Below, piece after piece: positions 48,909 to 56,888 of a DNA stretch of 64,000 nucleotides (positions are counted from its first letter, which is position 1; each line of letters starts with the position of its first letter). The notes beneath the pieces are model-generated. The model did not search any database and was not told the DNA's origin. It was given only the letters and a program-made list of their open reading frames with translations. The DNA is from Candidatus Hydrogenedentota bacterium (GTDB lineage: Bacteria; Hydrogenedentota; Hydrogenedentia; Hydrogenedentales; JAEUWI01). The DNA lies in the NCBI GenBank assembly GCA_016791475.1, contig JAEUWI010000001.1, forward strand, positions 232,272 to 296,271, read 5' to 3'. A program made the translations under genes and the position numbers.

Positions 48909-50282
48909 TTATGTACCCAATTTGCGTGCCGCTTTGAGGGCTTTGCGGACCTGGCCCGGCGCGGTGCCGCCCGGATTATTGCGCCGCCGCACGATGGCCT
49001 CCGGCGTCAGCACGGCATACACATCGGCCTCAAACTTCGGCGAAAATCGTTGATAATCCGCCAGTGCAAGGGCCGGGAGGGTCGTCTTCAAGGCCACACA
49101 GTGGCGAACAATCCGCCCGATAATGCCGTGGGCCTCGCGGAAGGGAACCCCCTTCACCACCAGATAGTCCGCCAGATCCGTGGCCTCCATGAAGCCCTGA
49201 CTTGTCGCGGCGGCCATGGCCTCGCGTTGAATCGCGATGGACGGAATCATGGCGGCGAAGACCGCAAGGCAGAGCTGGACGGTGTCGGAGGCGTCGAAAA
49301 TCGCTTCTTTGTCTTCCTGCAGATCGCGATTATAGGTCATGGGCAGACCCTTCATCAGCGTGAGGAGGGCATTCAGGTCGCCGTAGACCCGGCCCGTTTT
49401 CCCGCGGACCAGCTCGGCCACATCGGGATTCTTCTTCTGCGGCATGATGCTGGAACCCGTGGTGAAGGCGTCGCCGATTTCCACGAAGCCAAAAGCCGGC
49501 GTGGACCACAGGATCAGTTCCTCGCTGAAGCGCGAAAGGTGCATCATGACCAGGGCCGCATTGCCGCAGAACTCGATCATGTGGTCGCGGTCGGAGACGG
49601 CATCCATGCTGTTTCGGGAGATGGAATCGAAGCCAAGCGCCTTCGCAACCTTATTTCTGTCAATGGGATAGGGGGTTCCAGCCATGGCGGCGGAGCCCAG
49701 CGGAAGCACATTGGCCCGCTTGCGCAACTGGGTGAACCGCTCCGCATCGCGGGTCAGCATCTCCACATAGGCCAGCAGGTGATGGGCCAGCAACACGGGC
49801 TGAGCGTTCTGCAAGTGAGTAAATCCGGGGAGAATAACGTCCAGGTGGGCCTCGGCCAGGTCCAGCAGCGCGCTTCGGAGGGCGCCGATGAGTCCCACGA
49901 CGGCGTCGATCTGGTCCCGCATCCACAAGCGCATGTCCGTGGCAATCTGGTCATTACGGCTGCGACCGGTGTGGAGGCGCTTGCCCGCGTCGCCAATCCG
50001 TTCCACCAACGCTGCCTCGATATTGGTGTGCACGTCCTCCATCGCCGTGTCCCACGCGATTTTGCCCGCCTCCACGTCTTTGGCAATCGATTTCAAGCCC
50101 TTGATGATCTTGGTGGCCTCGGATTTGGCGATAATGCCGCAATCGCCGAGCATTTCGGCGTGGGCGATGCTCGCGCGGATGTCCCAGGGGGCGAGGCGGG
50201 CGTCATAACTGACCGATTCTCCGAGGGCTACCACCAATGCGTCTGTCTGGCCCTCGAAACGGCCACCCCAAAGTTTGCTCAT
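48909..50282 (-). CDS. argH: Argininosuccinate lyase
   Basis: This 457-aa enzyme splits argininosuccinate to arginine and fumarate, the last step of arginine synthesis. The family signature GSSIMPQKKNPD carries the flexible catalytic loop. LWGGRF at the N-terminus, HTGRSRNDQ, and TPYPIDR are all typical, and the length is standard. No other arg genes are adjacent. CGAGGATGATG precedes the start, which is an ATG just downstream. Confidence 0.97.
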   Translation of the reverse strand: MSKLWGGRFEGQTDALVVALGESVSYDARLAPWDIRASIAHAEMLGDCGIIAKSEATKIIKGLKSIAKDVEAGKIAWDTAMEDVHTNIEAALVERIGDAGKRLHTGRSRNDQIATDMRLWMRDQIDAVVGLIGALRSALLDLAEAHLDVILPGFTHLQNAQPVLLAHHLLAYVEMLTRDAERFTQLRKRANVLPLGSAAMAGTPYPIDRNKVAKALGFDSISRNSMDAVSDRDHMIEFCGNAALVMMHLSRFSEELILWSTPAFGFVEIGDAFTTGSSIMPQKKNPDVAELVRGKTGRVYGDLNALLTLMKGLPMTYNRDLQEDKEAIFDASDTVQLCLAVFAAMIPSIAIQREAMAAATSQGFMEATDLADYLVVKGVPFREAHGIIGRIVRHCVALKTTLPALALADYQRFSPKFEADVYAVLTPEAIVRRRNNPGGTAPGQVRKALKAARKLGT

Positions 50283-50451
50283 TCATCATCCTCGCGCTAT
50301 AGTATCCTTAACTACGTGGCGTGGCGCGTCCTGTCGACCCTGCGCCACCCCGGTTAATGATAGCCCATTGTTGCTCCCGGATTCGAACGGGCCCGGGCAT
50401 TGTGCCCGCCCCTGACATAAACGTTCCAACCTGTTGAATATATTGGACGCT

Positions 50452-51063
50452 ATGGACGACTTCATCGAACAAGTTGAGCGTTATCGTGATGAATTCTATC
50501 GGTATGTGCTGAGGACTCTCTGGGACCCCGGCAATGCGGACGACGTCTTCTCGTCCGCGGTGCTGGCCGCCTGGGAGAATCAACACAAGTTCACGCCGGG
50601 CACGAATTTCCGCGCCTGGATGTACCGGATCATCACGAACAAGTGTTACGTGGCCAATCGCGTTACCGGCAGAACACCGGCCCCGATCGACGATGTTCCG
50701 GAGTCGTCCTTCATGGACTTGTCCGACGAGCACGGTTACTACGACGTGCTGGACAACCCTCAGGAGGTGTTGGAGGAGTGCGGCGACGAGGTCAACGTCG
50801 CCCTGGGAAAACTTTCGGCCGCACAGCGAACCTGCCTGCTGCTGCGGGGCGTGGAAAAGTTCTCCTACAAGGAAATTGCCGAGATTATGGAAATACCGGT
50901 GGGTACGGTGATGACCCACCTCTCTCGCGGCCGGGCGAAGCTCCGAAAAGAGCTCCTGGCCTATGCGCAGGAACAAGGGATCGTACGGAATCTGCCGCGG
51001 CTTATCCCGCGCGCACTTCGCGATACGGATGAAAGCGGCTTGCAAAGCCACGGTACCGCATAA
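50452..51063 (+). CDS. ECF-type RNA polymerase sigma factor
   Basis: This 203-aa sigma factor has region 2 (DDVFSSAVLAAWENQHKF, then FRAWMYRIITNKCY) and region 4 (LSAAQRTCLLLRGVEKFSYKEIAEIMEIPVGTVMTHLSRGRAKLRKEL). The ATG at 50452 is preferred to an in-frame TTG 18 bp upstream. Its stop overlaps the anti-sigma gene start (TAATG), so the two are co-translated. ECF factors usually drive their own promoter; a hairpin (50394-50408) lies about 45 bp upstream, but no clear ECF -35/-10 was identified. Confidence 0.93.
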   Translation: MDDFIEQVERYRDEFYRYVLRTLWDPGNADDVFSSAVLAAWENQHKFTPGTNFRAWMYRIITNKCYVANRVTGRTPAPIDDVPESSFMDLSDEHGYYDVLDNPQEVLEECGDEVNVALGKLSAAQRTCLLLRGVEKFSYKEIAEIMEIPVGTVMTHLSRGRAKLRKELLAYAQEQGIVRNLPRLIPRALRDTDESGLQSHGTA

Positions 51064-51830
51064 TGAGCACCGACGAACGAGAAAAGCGATGGATGGCGTA
51101 CATGGACGGCCAGATGAGCACGTCCGAGGCGCTTGAATTCGAGCGGTCGCTTTCTTCTCGTGAAAAAGACCGCCTCACCGGCGAGGTCCGGCTTGAATCC
51201 GCGGTATGCGAATCCCTCATGGGCCGCGAATGCTGCCCCGTGGCGCTCTGGAACTCGCTGAATGAAAAAATGAAGAAGCCCGCTCCGGCGGTCATGTCGC
51301 GGAAGTACTTTTGGCTGTCGCGGGGTATTTCCGTGCTCGCGGCTACGGCGCTGGTGGTTTTTGGAGTCACGCTTTACACCGATCTCGCGCCCAACCAGAA
51401 TTTCGCCGAAGCGAGCATCATCGAAATCGACAACACCGACGTTGTGGAATTCGCCAAGGCTTCGGAAGTGCCCGCCACCGTTGAAGCGGCTCAAAAGTTT
51501 CTGGACGACAACAACATTGATCTGCAGTTCGTCAGCCTGCCCGTGCCGGCCAGCGGCCATGCCCACAAGGTGGAGTTTCTGGGCGCCTGCCGCAGCAAGT
51601 GCAAAGAAAAGGGTCTGGTGGAACTGCGCTTCAGTTGCTGTGGAAAACCCGCCGCGCTGCTGGTGGCGCGCCAGGGAACACCGGCGGCCCAGAAGCTCAA
51701 GGGCGCCGCACGCTGCGGCACGATTCAGGAAACGCGCGTGACGGGCGACTACGTGACGGCGGTGGCCTGCGGCCACGACTCCACCGGCCTCATCGACATG
51801 CTCCAGCCCCGGAAGTCCACCCTCATCTAA
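51063..51830 (+). CDS. Membrane anti-sigma factor with Cys-rich outer domain
   Basis: This 255-aa single-pass membrane protein is paired with the ECF factor. Residues about 1-75 are a helical cytoplasmic part likely to bind the sigma factor. A membrane helix spans about 85-105 (ISVLAATALVVFGVTLY). The outer part contains CRSKC, a CC pair and two more cysteines around residues 178-235. Such Cys clusters suggest redox or metal sensing, but no known sensor family was recognised. The classic zinc HxxxCxxC anti-sigma motif is not seen at the N-terminus, where C49, C57 and C58 are the only cysteines. Confidence 0.75.
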   Translation: MSTDEREKRWMAYMDGQMSTSEALEFERSLSSREKDRLTGEVRLESAVCESLMGRECCPVALWNSLNEKMKKPAPAVMSRKYFWLSRGISVLAATALVVFGVTLYTDLAPNQNFAEASIIEIDNTDVVEFAKASEVPATVEAAQKFLDDNNIDLQFVSLPVPASGHAHKVEFLGACRSKCKEKGLVELRFSCCGKPAALLVARQGTPAAQKLKGAARCGTIQETRVTGDYVTAVACGHDSTGLIDMLQPRKSTLI

Positions 51831-51980
51831 AGCGAGGGTATCCATGTCGGCGCCGGTGCGCGCCCCCCCGCATCGTCCTGCTTGCCGATTCCGCCTTGCA
51901 CTTCACCCGAACTCCCAGTACACTTATCCGCCTGAAGAATTTTCCCGGTTCACACAACGTGCAAAGAGGAGTCATTCACC

Positions 51981-52949
51981 ATGTCCAATCCTGTAAGCCG
52001 TCGCGGCTTCCTCCAGACCGCCTCGGTCACCGGCGCGGCCGCGCTTGGCGCCGGCGCAACCACGCTCTCAGCCCCGGTGAAAGCGACTGCGGCGGAGAAA
52101 TACAAATACCAGGGCGGAATCAGCCCCTGGCCCCTCTCGATGAACACCAGCACCATTCGCCCCGCTTCCCTGCAGGACAAGATCAAGGTGACGGCGGAAG
52201 CGGGATGGGACGCCATCGAGCCCTGGATCAACGACTTGGAAAAGTATGAGGAAGAAGGGGGCAACCTCAAGGACCTCGGAAAGCAGATTAAAGACCTGGG
52301 CCTCTTTGTGCCCAACGTTATCGGACTGTGGGAAAGCATCCCCGCCGATCAGGCCGCCTGGGAGGCCTCGCTCGAAGTCACCCGCCGCCGCATGCGCCAA
52401 TGCGCCGATATCGGCTCCATACACGTGGCGGCCATTCCCACGCCCGATCGGGAAAACTTCGACGTGAAGTGGGGTGCGGAACGCTATCGGGATCTGCTGC
52501 GCATCGGTCGGGAAGACTACAACATCATCGTGGCCATCGAGTTCATCGGCTTTCTCAAAGGACTCAATAAGTTCGGCATGGCCTGCTCGCTGGCCGTGGA
52601 TTCCGACGATCCCACAGCATGCATCGTGGCCGACACGTTTCACCTGTGGCGGGGCGGCTCCGGTTTCAACGGAATCCAATTGCTGAATGAGAAGATCATC
52701 GGCAACTTCCATTGGAACGACATCGGCGCGGACGCGAAGCCCGAAGGTACGGGCGACGCCTCGCGTATTCTTCCGGGCGATGGCGTTCTGCCCCTGCATC
52801 AGGCCCTGCGCGATCTGAAGGCCATCGGCTACACGCGCACCCTTTCCCTGGAACTCTTCAATGAAGAACTGTGGAAAAAGGATCCGAAGGAAGTGTCGGA
52901 GATCGGCCTCCGCAAAATGCGCGAAGGCGTGGAAAAGGCGCTCGCCTGA
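51981..52949 (+). CDS. Tat-exported TIM-barrel sugar isomerase/epimerase-like protein
   Basis: This 322-aa protein begins with a twin-arginine signal (SRRGFLQ, then a hydrophobic Ala/Gly core), so it is exported folded. The rest is an AP-endonuclease-2-type TIM barrel as in hydroxypyruvate isomerases and xylose-isomerase-like sugar epimerases. Likely metal-site residues are the Glu of IEFIG, the Asp and His of VADTFHLWRGG, the His of NFHWNDIG and the Glu of LSLELF. GAGGAG stands upstream of the ATG. Such Tat-TIM barrels are abundant in Planctomycetes-like genomes; the sugar is unknown. A strong terminator follows. Confidence 0.88.
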   Translation: MSNPVSRRGFLQTASVTGAAALGAGATTLSAPVKATAAEKYKYQGGISPWPLSMNTSTIRPASLQDKIKVTAEAGWDAIEPWINDLEKYEEEGGNLKDLGKQIKDLGLFVPNVIGLWESIPADQAAWEASLEVTRRRMRQCADIGSIHVAAIPTPDRENFDVKWGAERYRDLLRIGREDYNIIVAIEFIGFLKGLNKFGMACSLAVDSDDPTACIVADTFHLWRGGSGFNGIQLLNEKIIGNFHWNDIGADAKPEGTGDASRILPGDGVLPLHQALRDLKAIGYTRTLSLELFNEELWKKDPKEVSEIGLRKMREGVEKALA

Positions 52950-52965
52950 TCAGTAATCCTGCGGA

Positions 52966-53007
52966 CATCCCGGGCGCCGCGGGCCAGCGCCCGGGATGCC
53001 GCCTTTT
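52966..53007 (+). terminator. Rho-independent terminator after the TIM-barrel gene
   Basis: CATCCCGGGCGC (52966-52977) and GCGCCCGGGATG (52987-52998) form a perfect 12-bp stem followed by CCGCCTTTT. It comes 17 bp after the stop. Confidence 0.85.
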
Positions 53008-53032
53008 GGCACTGATGCGAGCGACATCATGA

Positions 53033-53162
53033 ACCACGGAGTTCACGGAGGCACGGAGAAAAAGAGAACGTGAGGTGTTTTGGATTGGAATTTTGTGGCA
53101 TGCCCGTTCTTTCTAAGCGCTCCTTCCTTTGTTTTTCTCCGTGCCTTTGTGACCTCCGTGGT
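53033..53162. repeat. 130-bp inverted-repeat element with 9-nt units (CACGGAG type)
   Basis: Two 31-nt arms, 53033-53063 and 53132-53162, are inverted and match at 28 of 31 positions. Each arm reads as ACCACGGAG, a 9-nt unit ending in CACGGAG or similar, then GCACGGAG and five A. A 68-bp centre contains no gene. The element sits between a terminator and the next start codon. It is the sister of the CACGAAG element at 61799-61999. The RNA would form a long stem-loop. No transposase is present, so it is MITE-like or an interspersed palindrome. Confidence 0.8.
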
Positions 53163-53206
53163 CAGTTTCTCTCTTGATTGCCGCAGAACCCACGGAAGGC
53201 CATCAC

Positions 53207-54154
53207 TTGGGCAAAATTCCGGCGAAGAAATTCATCAAGCTGTTCACACTGCTCTCGGCTGTTTTGGCGGTTGCCCTTGGCGGCCTGCTGTTGCTCATGA
53301 ACAGCCGTGCGGGGGTGGGGGATGATCTATCCGAAAGCGCCCTCCTCGCGACCCCACCCGCGCCGCTCGGCGCGCCCGTGACGTTGAAGGTGGTCACCTT
53401 CAACATCCAGGATCTTTACATCGCAGGCAAAGATCGTCCACTGCGGATGCGCGCTATCGGCGCGAAGCTCATGATCCTGGATCCCGACATCGTGGGCTTT
53501 CAGGAGGCCTTTATCGCTTCCGACCGCGCCGTGCTGCTGAAGGAACTCGAATCCACTCGATTGAAATATCATCAATACTATCCCAGCGGGAATGTGGGCA
53601 GCGGGCTTCTGATTGCCAGCGCCTTCCCTATCAAAGAGGTTTACTTTCACCGCTTCACCACGTCCAATCCTTTCTATAAGATCTGGGAGGGCGACTGGTG
53701 GGCCGGCAAGGGCGTGGCCCTGGCCCGGTTGGAACTGCCCGAGGGCCACATCGACTTTTACAACACCCACGCCCAGGCGGGCTACGGCAACCCCGCCTAC
53801 GACCTCGTGCGCAACGAGCAGATGGCCGAGCTCGCTGCTTTTGTCAAGCGCAGCCACACCGGAAGCGCCCCGGCGCTGCTGGCGGGCGACATGAATTGCC
53901 GTATCGAGGACGCCGAGTTTCAGACCGCGGTCAACGGCGCGGGGCTCGCGCGCGTTATGTCCGGCGAATCCCGAATCGACCACATCTTCGCCCGCACCGA
54001 CGCCCGCTATACATTTGAAGTAATCAAGACGGAGCCGATCGAGGCCAAGGTCAAGCTGAGCGAGAAGGAGATCTCCTTGAGCGACCACATCGGCTATATG
54101 AGCACTATTGCGATCCGCCCAAATGAAACCACTACGAACAGGAGTGAACCATGA
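53207..54154 (+). CDS. Exonuclease/endonuclease/phosphatase-fold protein, membrane-anchored
   Basis: This 315-aa protein starts best at the TTG at 53207 (GGAAGG 7 nt upstream); another TTG at 53174 abuts the repeat element and lacks a ribosome site. The N-terminus is lysine-rich followed by a hydrophobic helix (LFTLLSAVLAVALGGLLLL), a signal or anchor. The fold's catalytic motifs follow: TFNIQD, DIVGFQEAF, NTHAQA, AGDMNCRIED, RIDHIF and SDHIGYM. The family includes neutral sphingomyelinases and DNase I-like enzymes. The substrate may be lipid, nucleotide or phosphodiester. It overlaps the LolA-like gene by 4 bp, suggesting joint envelope action. Confidence 0.85.
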   Translation: MGKIPAKKFIKLFTLLSAVLAVALGGLLLLMNSRAGVGDDLSESALLATPPAPLGAPVTLKVVTFNIQDLYIAGKDRPLRMRAIGAKLMILDPDIVGFQEAFIASDRAVLLKELESTRLKYHQYYPSGNVGSGLLIASAFPIKEVYFHRFTTSNPFYKIWEGDWWAGKGVALARLELPEGHIDFYNTHAQAGYGNPAYDLVRNEQMAELAAFVKRSHTGSAPALLAGDMNCRIEDAEFQTAVNGAGLARVMSGESRIDHIFARTDARYTFEVIKTEPIEAKVKLSEKEISLSDHIGYMSTIAIRPNETTTNRSEP

Positions 54155-54825
54155 TACGTCGCGCTTGCGCCCTGCTGATGCCGTTACTCGCCGCCACCGG
54201 CCTGGCCCAGGGAGAAACCCCCTCGATAGAGACCATCAAATCCGCCGCGGAGGCCTCGTGGAAGCAGGTCCAGTCGTTCACGAGCGACGTGACTATGGAC
54301 TTCCTTTTTCCCGTGGGCACTGAGCCCCTCAACCTGACGGGCGCCGGGTCACTTAATTACCTGCGGGATAAGGAAAAGGACAAGTATCGCTTCAAAGTCG
54401 TCACCAAAGTTCCCGAGCCCTTCGCCATGGAAATGAAGATGGATGTGCTGTATGACGACGACAAGGTGTACACCGTGACCGAGGTCATGGGGCAGAAGCA
54501 CAAGCAGGAGGGCAAGCCTTCCCTGGAGCAGAACGCCCTCCCGCCTGGCGGCGGCAGACTGATCGAAGGAATGGAAGCTCAGATGGTGCTGACGCCCCTG
54601 GAAAGCGCCAAAGTGGGCGAGCACGAAGTATTCGTCGTCGAAGGCAAGCCTCGGGATGCGGCCCTGCCTTTTTCCAAAGCGATCTTCTATATCGACAAGG
54701 GTCTCGGCATCCAGCGGAAATCGGAGATCTACCAGCAGGACGGCACCCTGGGGATTACCATGACTTTCAGCAATATCCAGCTCAATTCGAACCCGAGCCC
54801 CAGCATGTTTGTGCCCGAGCCCTGA
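54151..54825 (+). CDS. LolA-like periplasmic protein
   Basis: This 224-aa protein has a signal peptide (first about 20 residues, ending ATGLAQG) and a beta-rich body with the open-barrel pattern of LolA/LppX/MucB-type lipid-binding proteins: SFTSDVTMDF, then GAGSLNYLRDK, YRFKVVTKVP, KVYTVTE and IFYIDKGLGIQRKSEIY. Such proteins carry lipoproteins or lipids through the periplasm. It is coupled to the phosphatase-fold gene. Fold likely, ligand unknown. Confidence 0.7.
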   Translation: MIRRACALLMPLLAATGLAQGETPSIETIKSAAEASWKQVQSFTSDVTMDFLFPVGTEPLNLTGAGSLNYLRDKEKDKYRFKVVTKVPEPFAMEMKMDVLYDDDKVYTVTEVMGQKHKQEGKPSLEQNALPPGGGRLIEGMEAQMVLTPLESAKVGEHEVFVVEGKPRDAALPFSKAIFYIDKGLGIQRKSEIYQQDGTLGITMTFSNIQLNSNPSPSMFVPEP

Positions 54826-54870
54826 GCGCAGTTTCATGAGTGACGGCAAGAAGGCGCCACCCCAGGACTC

Positions 54871-55872
54871 TCAGAGGAAGGGCTTGAAGAGTCGCTCTGC
54901 GTTGGCGAAGAAAATGGCCTCCCGGCCCGCTGTGTCAATTTCCAGAAAGCGCATGGCAAAGCACAGCGACGCCAGGTTTTCATAGGCCGCGAAGGTGCTT
55001 CGGTGGGCCATGCCGCCCTGGCGCGCCACCATCCCATCGGTGCAGCAATGCCAGCTCAGGCCCATGCGGACATAATTGCCACGAAAACCCACCGCCGTGA
55101 CAAGGTCGGAGCCGAACAGGATTTTTGAACGGTCGTAGTGCTTCAACACGGTGAGAAACACGCCCGCGTCGCACACGGCGGACGTGTCCATCCAGACGTT
55201 GTCCGCCCGAACCAGCTCGGCCACCATCTTCTCCGCATTTGGCGCGATGAAGCAACGCCCGCAGTGGGCGAGGATGAACTGGCAGTTGGGAAACGCCTTT
55301 GAAAGCAGGGCAATGTCCCTGAGATTGTCGGCGTCGCCCATGCCCGCCTGTTTCGCCACGTGGAGCATCACCGCGAGACCATACTTGTCCGCCAGGGCGA
55401 GCTGCCCCTCCGGGATGAGATCCGTGATGTCCGAATCGTTCATGGGCTTGCCTTCGACAAAGCACATGTAGGGCTTCAGCACCGCCGGGCGATGCCGAAG
55501 GATATCGGCCTCAAGCCGCTCCAGCGAGTCGGACGGCTTCACAAGCCACGCGAAGATATGCCCCGCCGGCGCGCACTGGGTCGCCACTTCCAGGTTTTCT
55601 TCCGCCATCAGCACGTCGGGCGTGGGGTAGCCCATGACCATCCCGCGCACATTGATGCCGGGAAGGAGGACCTCCCACCAGTGCTGGAGCCACGGAAGAT
55701 CCACATTGCCCAGAAGATCGTCTTCGGCAAAGGAGAGGGTCTCCGCGATTTGCGGGTGGCAGCGGTTGATCAGCAGGTGCGTGTGGGCGTCGAAGATGCG
55801 CGTCGGAAGCCAGGGCGCGATCTCGGTGCGGTAGATCTGGCGGTCGTCATCGGTGAGGGTCAACTGGCGCAT
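54871..55872 (-). CDS. Amidohydrolase-family metal-dependent hydrolase
   Basis: The ATG at 55872 (GGAG upstream) is chosen; upstream in-frame sequence belongs to the preceding gene. The 333-aa TIM barrel shows FDAHTHLL (HxH metal ligands), a Lys in AVLKPYMCF, MLHVAKQAG, FILAHCGR and FGSDL (the catalytic Asp). This resembles amidohydrolase-2 enzymes that act on carboxylates, lactones or amides. It is last in a five-gene minus-strand run with two small Cys proteins, an FGGY kinase and a ceramidase-like gene, 5 bp after its upstream neighbour. Substrate unknown. Confidence 0.85.
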   Translation of the reverse strand: MRQLTLTDDDRQIYRTEIAPWLPTRIFDAHTHLLINRCHPQIAETLSFAEDDLLGNVDLPWLQHWWEVLLPGINVRGMVMGYPTPDVLMAEENLEVATQCAPAGHIFAWLVKPSDSLERLEADILRHRPAVLKPYMCFVEGKPMNDSDITDLIPEGQLALADKYGLAVMLHVAKQAGMGDADNLRDIALLSKAFPNCQFILAHCGRCFIAPNAEKMVAELVRADNVWMDTSAVCDAGVFLTVLKHYDRSKILFGSDLVTAVGFRGNYVRMGLSWHCCTDGMVARQGGMAHRSTFAAYENLASLCFAMRFLEIDTAGREAIFFANAERLFKPFL

Positions 55873-55877
55873 GGGTT

Positions 55878-56318
55878 TCACTTCTCCACTTCGGGCGGCT
55901 TCACCACCGTCATGCGGCAGCGGCCCTTCTCGCAACTGATGATATCGAAGTCCACCTGATAGCCATACTCTTCGATCAACGGTGGGTAAAGCACCTGGCA
56001 GTGCTCGCAGTACTTCTTGTAGGGATCGATGCGGCCCGACTGGTGCACCAGCCGCGCGGAGGGGCAATCCTGCATGTCGATCACGAACATATCCTCATAG
56101 ATCGACAGGCGATGGCGGCCCCCCTCTTCGGTGAGGGTGTGGGTCCAGTATTTGTGCATACCCTCCAGGCCATCTTTCTCAATATATTCCCGAAGGTTGC
56201 CCAGGAAGTTGTCCGAGATGCCCTTCCAGAATTCGTGGACCTTCGCCTCGCCGTCTTTCTCCTCCAGAAAGCGGAACAGCTCGCTGTAGCACCAGATAAA
56301 CTCGGTACAGGAAATCAT
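55878..56318 (-). CDS. Small Cys-rich protein, paralog 2 of a tandem pair
   Basis: This 146-aa protein has its ATG at 56318 preceded by AGGAGG and overlaps the upstream paralog's stop as ATGA. It shares with that protein a helical N-terminus, a YW/HW-H-LT-EGG segment, DMQDCPSA, KYCEHC and a final GRC. The three conserved cysteine sites suggest a metal centre or catalytic Cys. The pattern resembles the L-2-amino-thiazoline-4-carboxylate hydrolase (ATC hydrolase-like) family, but this is tentative. No signal peptide. It lies between its paralog and the amidohydrolase gene. Confidence 0.7.
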   Translation of the reverse strand: MISCTEFIWCYSELFRFLEEKDGEAKVHEFWKGISDNFLGNLREYIEKDGLEGMHKYWTHTLTEEGGRHRLSIYEDMFVIDMQDCPSARLVHQSGRIDPYKKYCEHCQVLYPPLIEEYGYQVDFDIISCEKGRCRMTVVKPPEVEK

Positions 56319-56743
56319 GCTTCCTCCTTCCAGAAACGCTGCACACAGCGGCCCTCCGACTGATTGTACTCCACGCTGCTGCGATAGCCTGCGCGTTGGC
56401 AGATGGCCTCGTTCAAGATGCGCGTGTGCTCGCAGAAATTCGGGTCGATGTCGTAGCCCTGCTTTTTCATGTGGGCGATGGCCGGGCACTCGTGCACATC
56501 AAGCACGAGGACTTCGCCTTCGTCGCGCAGTTCAAACTTGCCGCCTTCGAGCGTGAAGATGTGCTCCCAGTGGGCGCGGAGGGAGGACAGGCCCTCGTCG
56601 CGCAGACCCTTCACCAGCGGGGTGTAAACCGTGTCGGCCAGTTTCTCCAGGTAGGCTTTGAGCCCTTCCATACCATAACTTTGCATGATGAATTGGATGC
56701 CATAACTGAAAGCGCCGTGGAAATCCTTGTGTACGTTGGCCAT
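56315..56743 (-). CDS. Small Cys-rich protein, paralog 1 of a tandem pair
   Basis: This 142-aa protein is homologous to its downstream neighbour: HWEHIFTLEGGKF, LDVHECPAIAHM, NFCEHTRILNEAI and GRCVQRF line up with the other copy. The conserved Cys-Pro, Cys-Glu-His and Gly-Arg-Cys sites are spaced alike. It is cytoplasmic with no membrane part. ATC hydrolase-like membership is possible. It is coupled by a 4-bp overlap to the other copy, so the pair may form a heterodimer. Function unknown. Confidence 0.7.
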   Translation of the reverse strand: MANVHKDFHGAFSYGIQFIMQSYGMEGLKAYLEKLADTVYTPLVKGLRDEGLSSLRAHWEHIFTLEGGKFELRDEGEVLVLDVHECPAIAHMKKQGYDIDPNFCEHTRILNEAICQRAGYRSSVEYNQSEGRCVQRFWKEEA

Positions 56744-56798
56744 GAATGGCTCCTGTAAGTTCTACGATTTTTGGAGGTGGTTCTCGTCGGGGGAAAGG

Positions 56799-56872
56799 CC
56801 CTATGAGTTTTATGGGACTTCAAGTCCTTTGGCCCATACGACTTATACGACCTATAAGACTCAAATCTCTCT
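56799..56872. repeat. GTCNTATAR 9-nt periodic repeat between two operon genes
   Basis: On the minus strand 9-nt units GTCTTATAG, GTCGTATAA and GTCGTATGG follow one another, then a gap and a degenerate half (GTCCCATAA, AACTCATAG). GGACTT-C-AAGTCC forms a small hairpin in the centre. The 145-bp gap 56744-56888, between the kinase and the small Cys protein genes, holds only this. The 9-nt period matches the CACGAAG and CACGGAG elements elsewhere in the window. Confidence 0.6.
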
Positions 56873-56888
56873 CTGGCAATCTTCAATG

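Noticed and set aside
50368..50408. tRNA T-arm-like sequence (GTTCGAATC with flanking C/G runs, minus strand) before the ECF sigma gene
   Set aside because: The acceptor, D and anticodon arms are missing and the T stem has only four pairs; the adjacent CGGGCA-TTG-TGCCCG hairpin is better seen as a regulatory palindrome.
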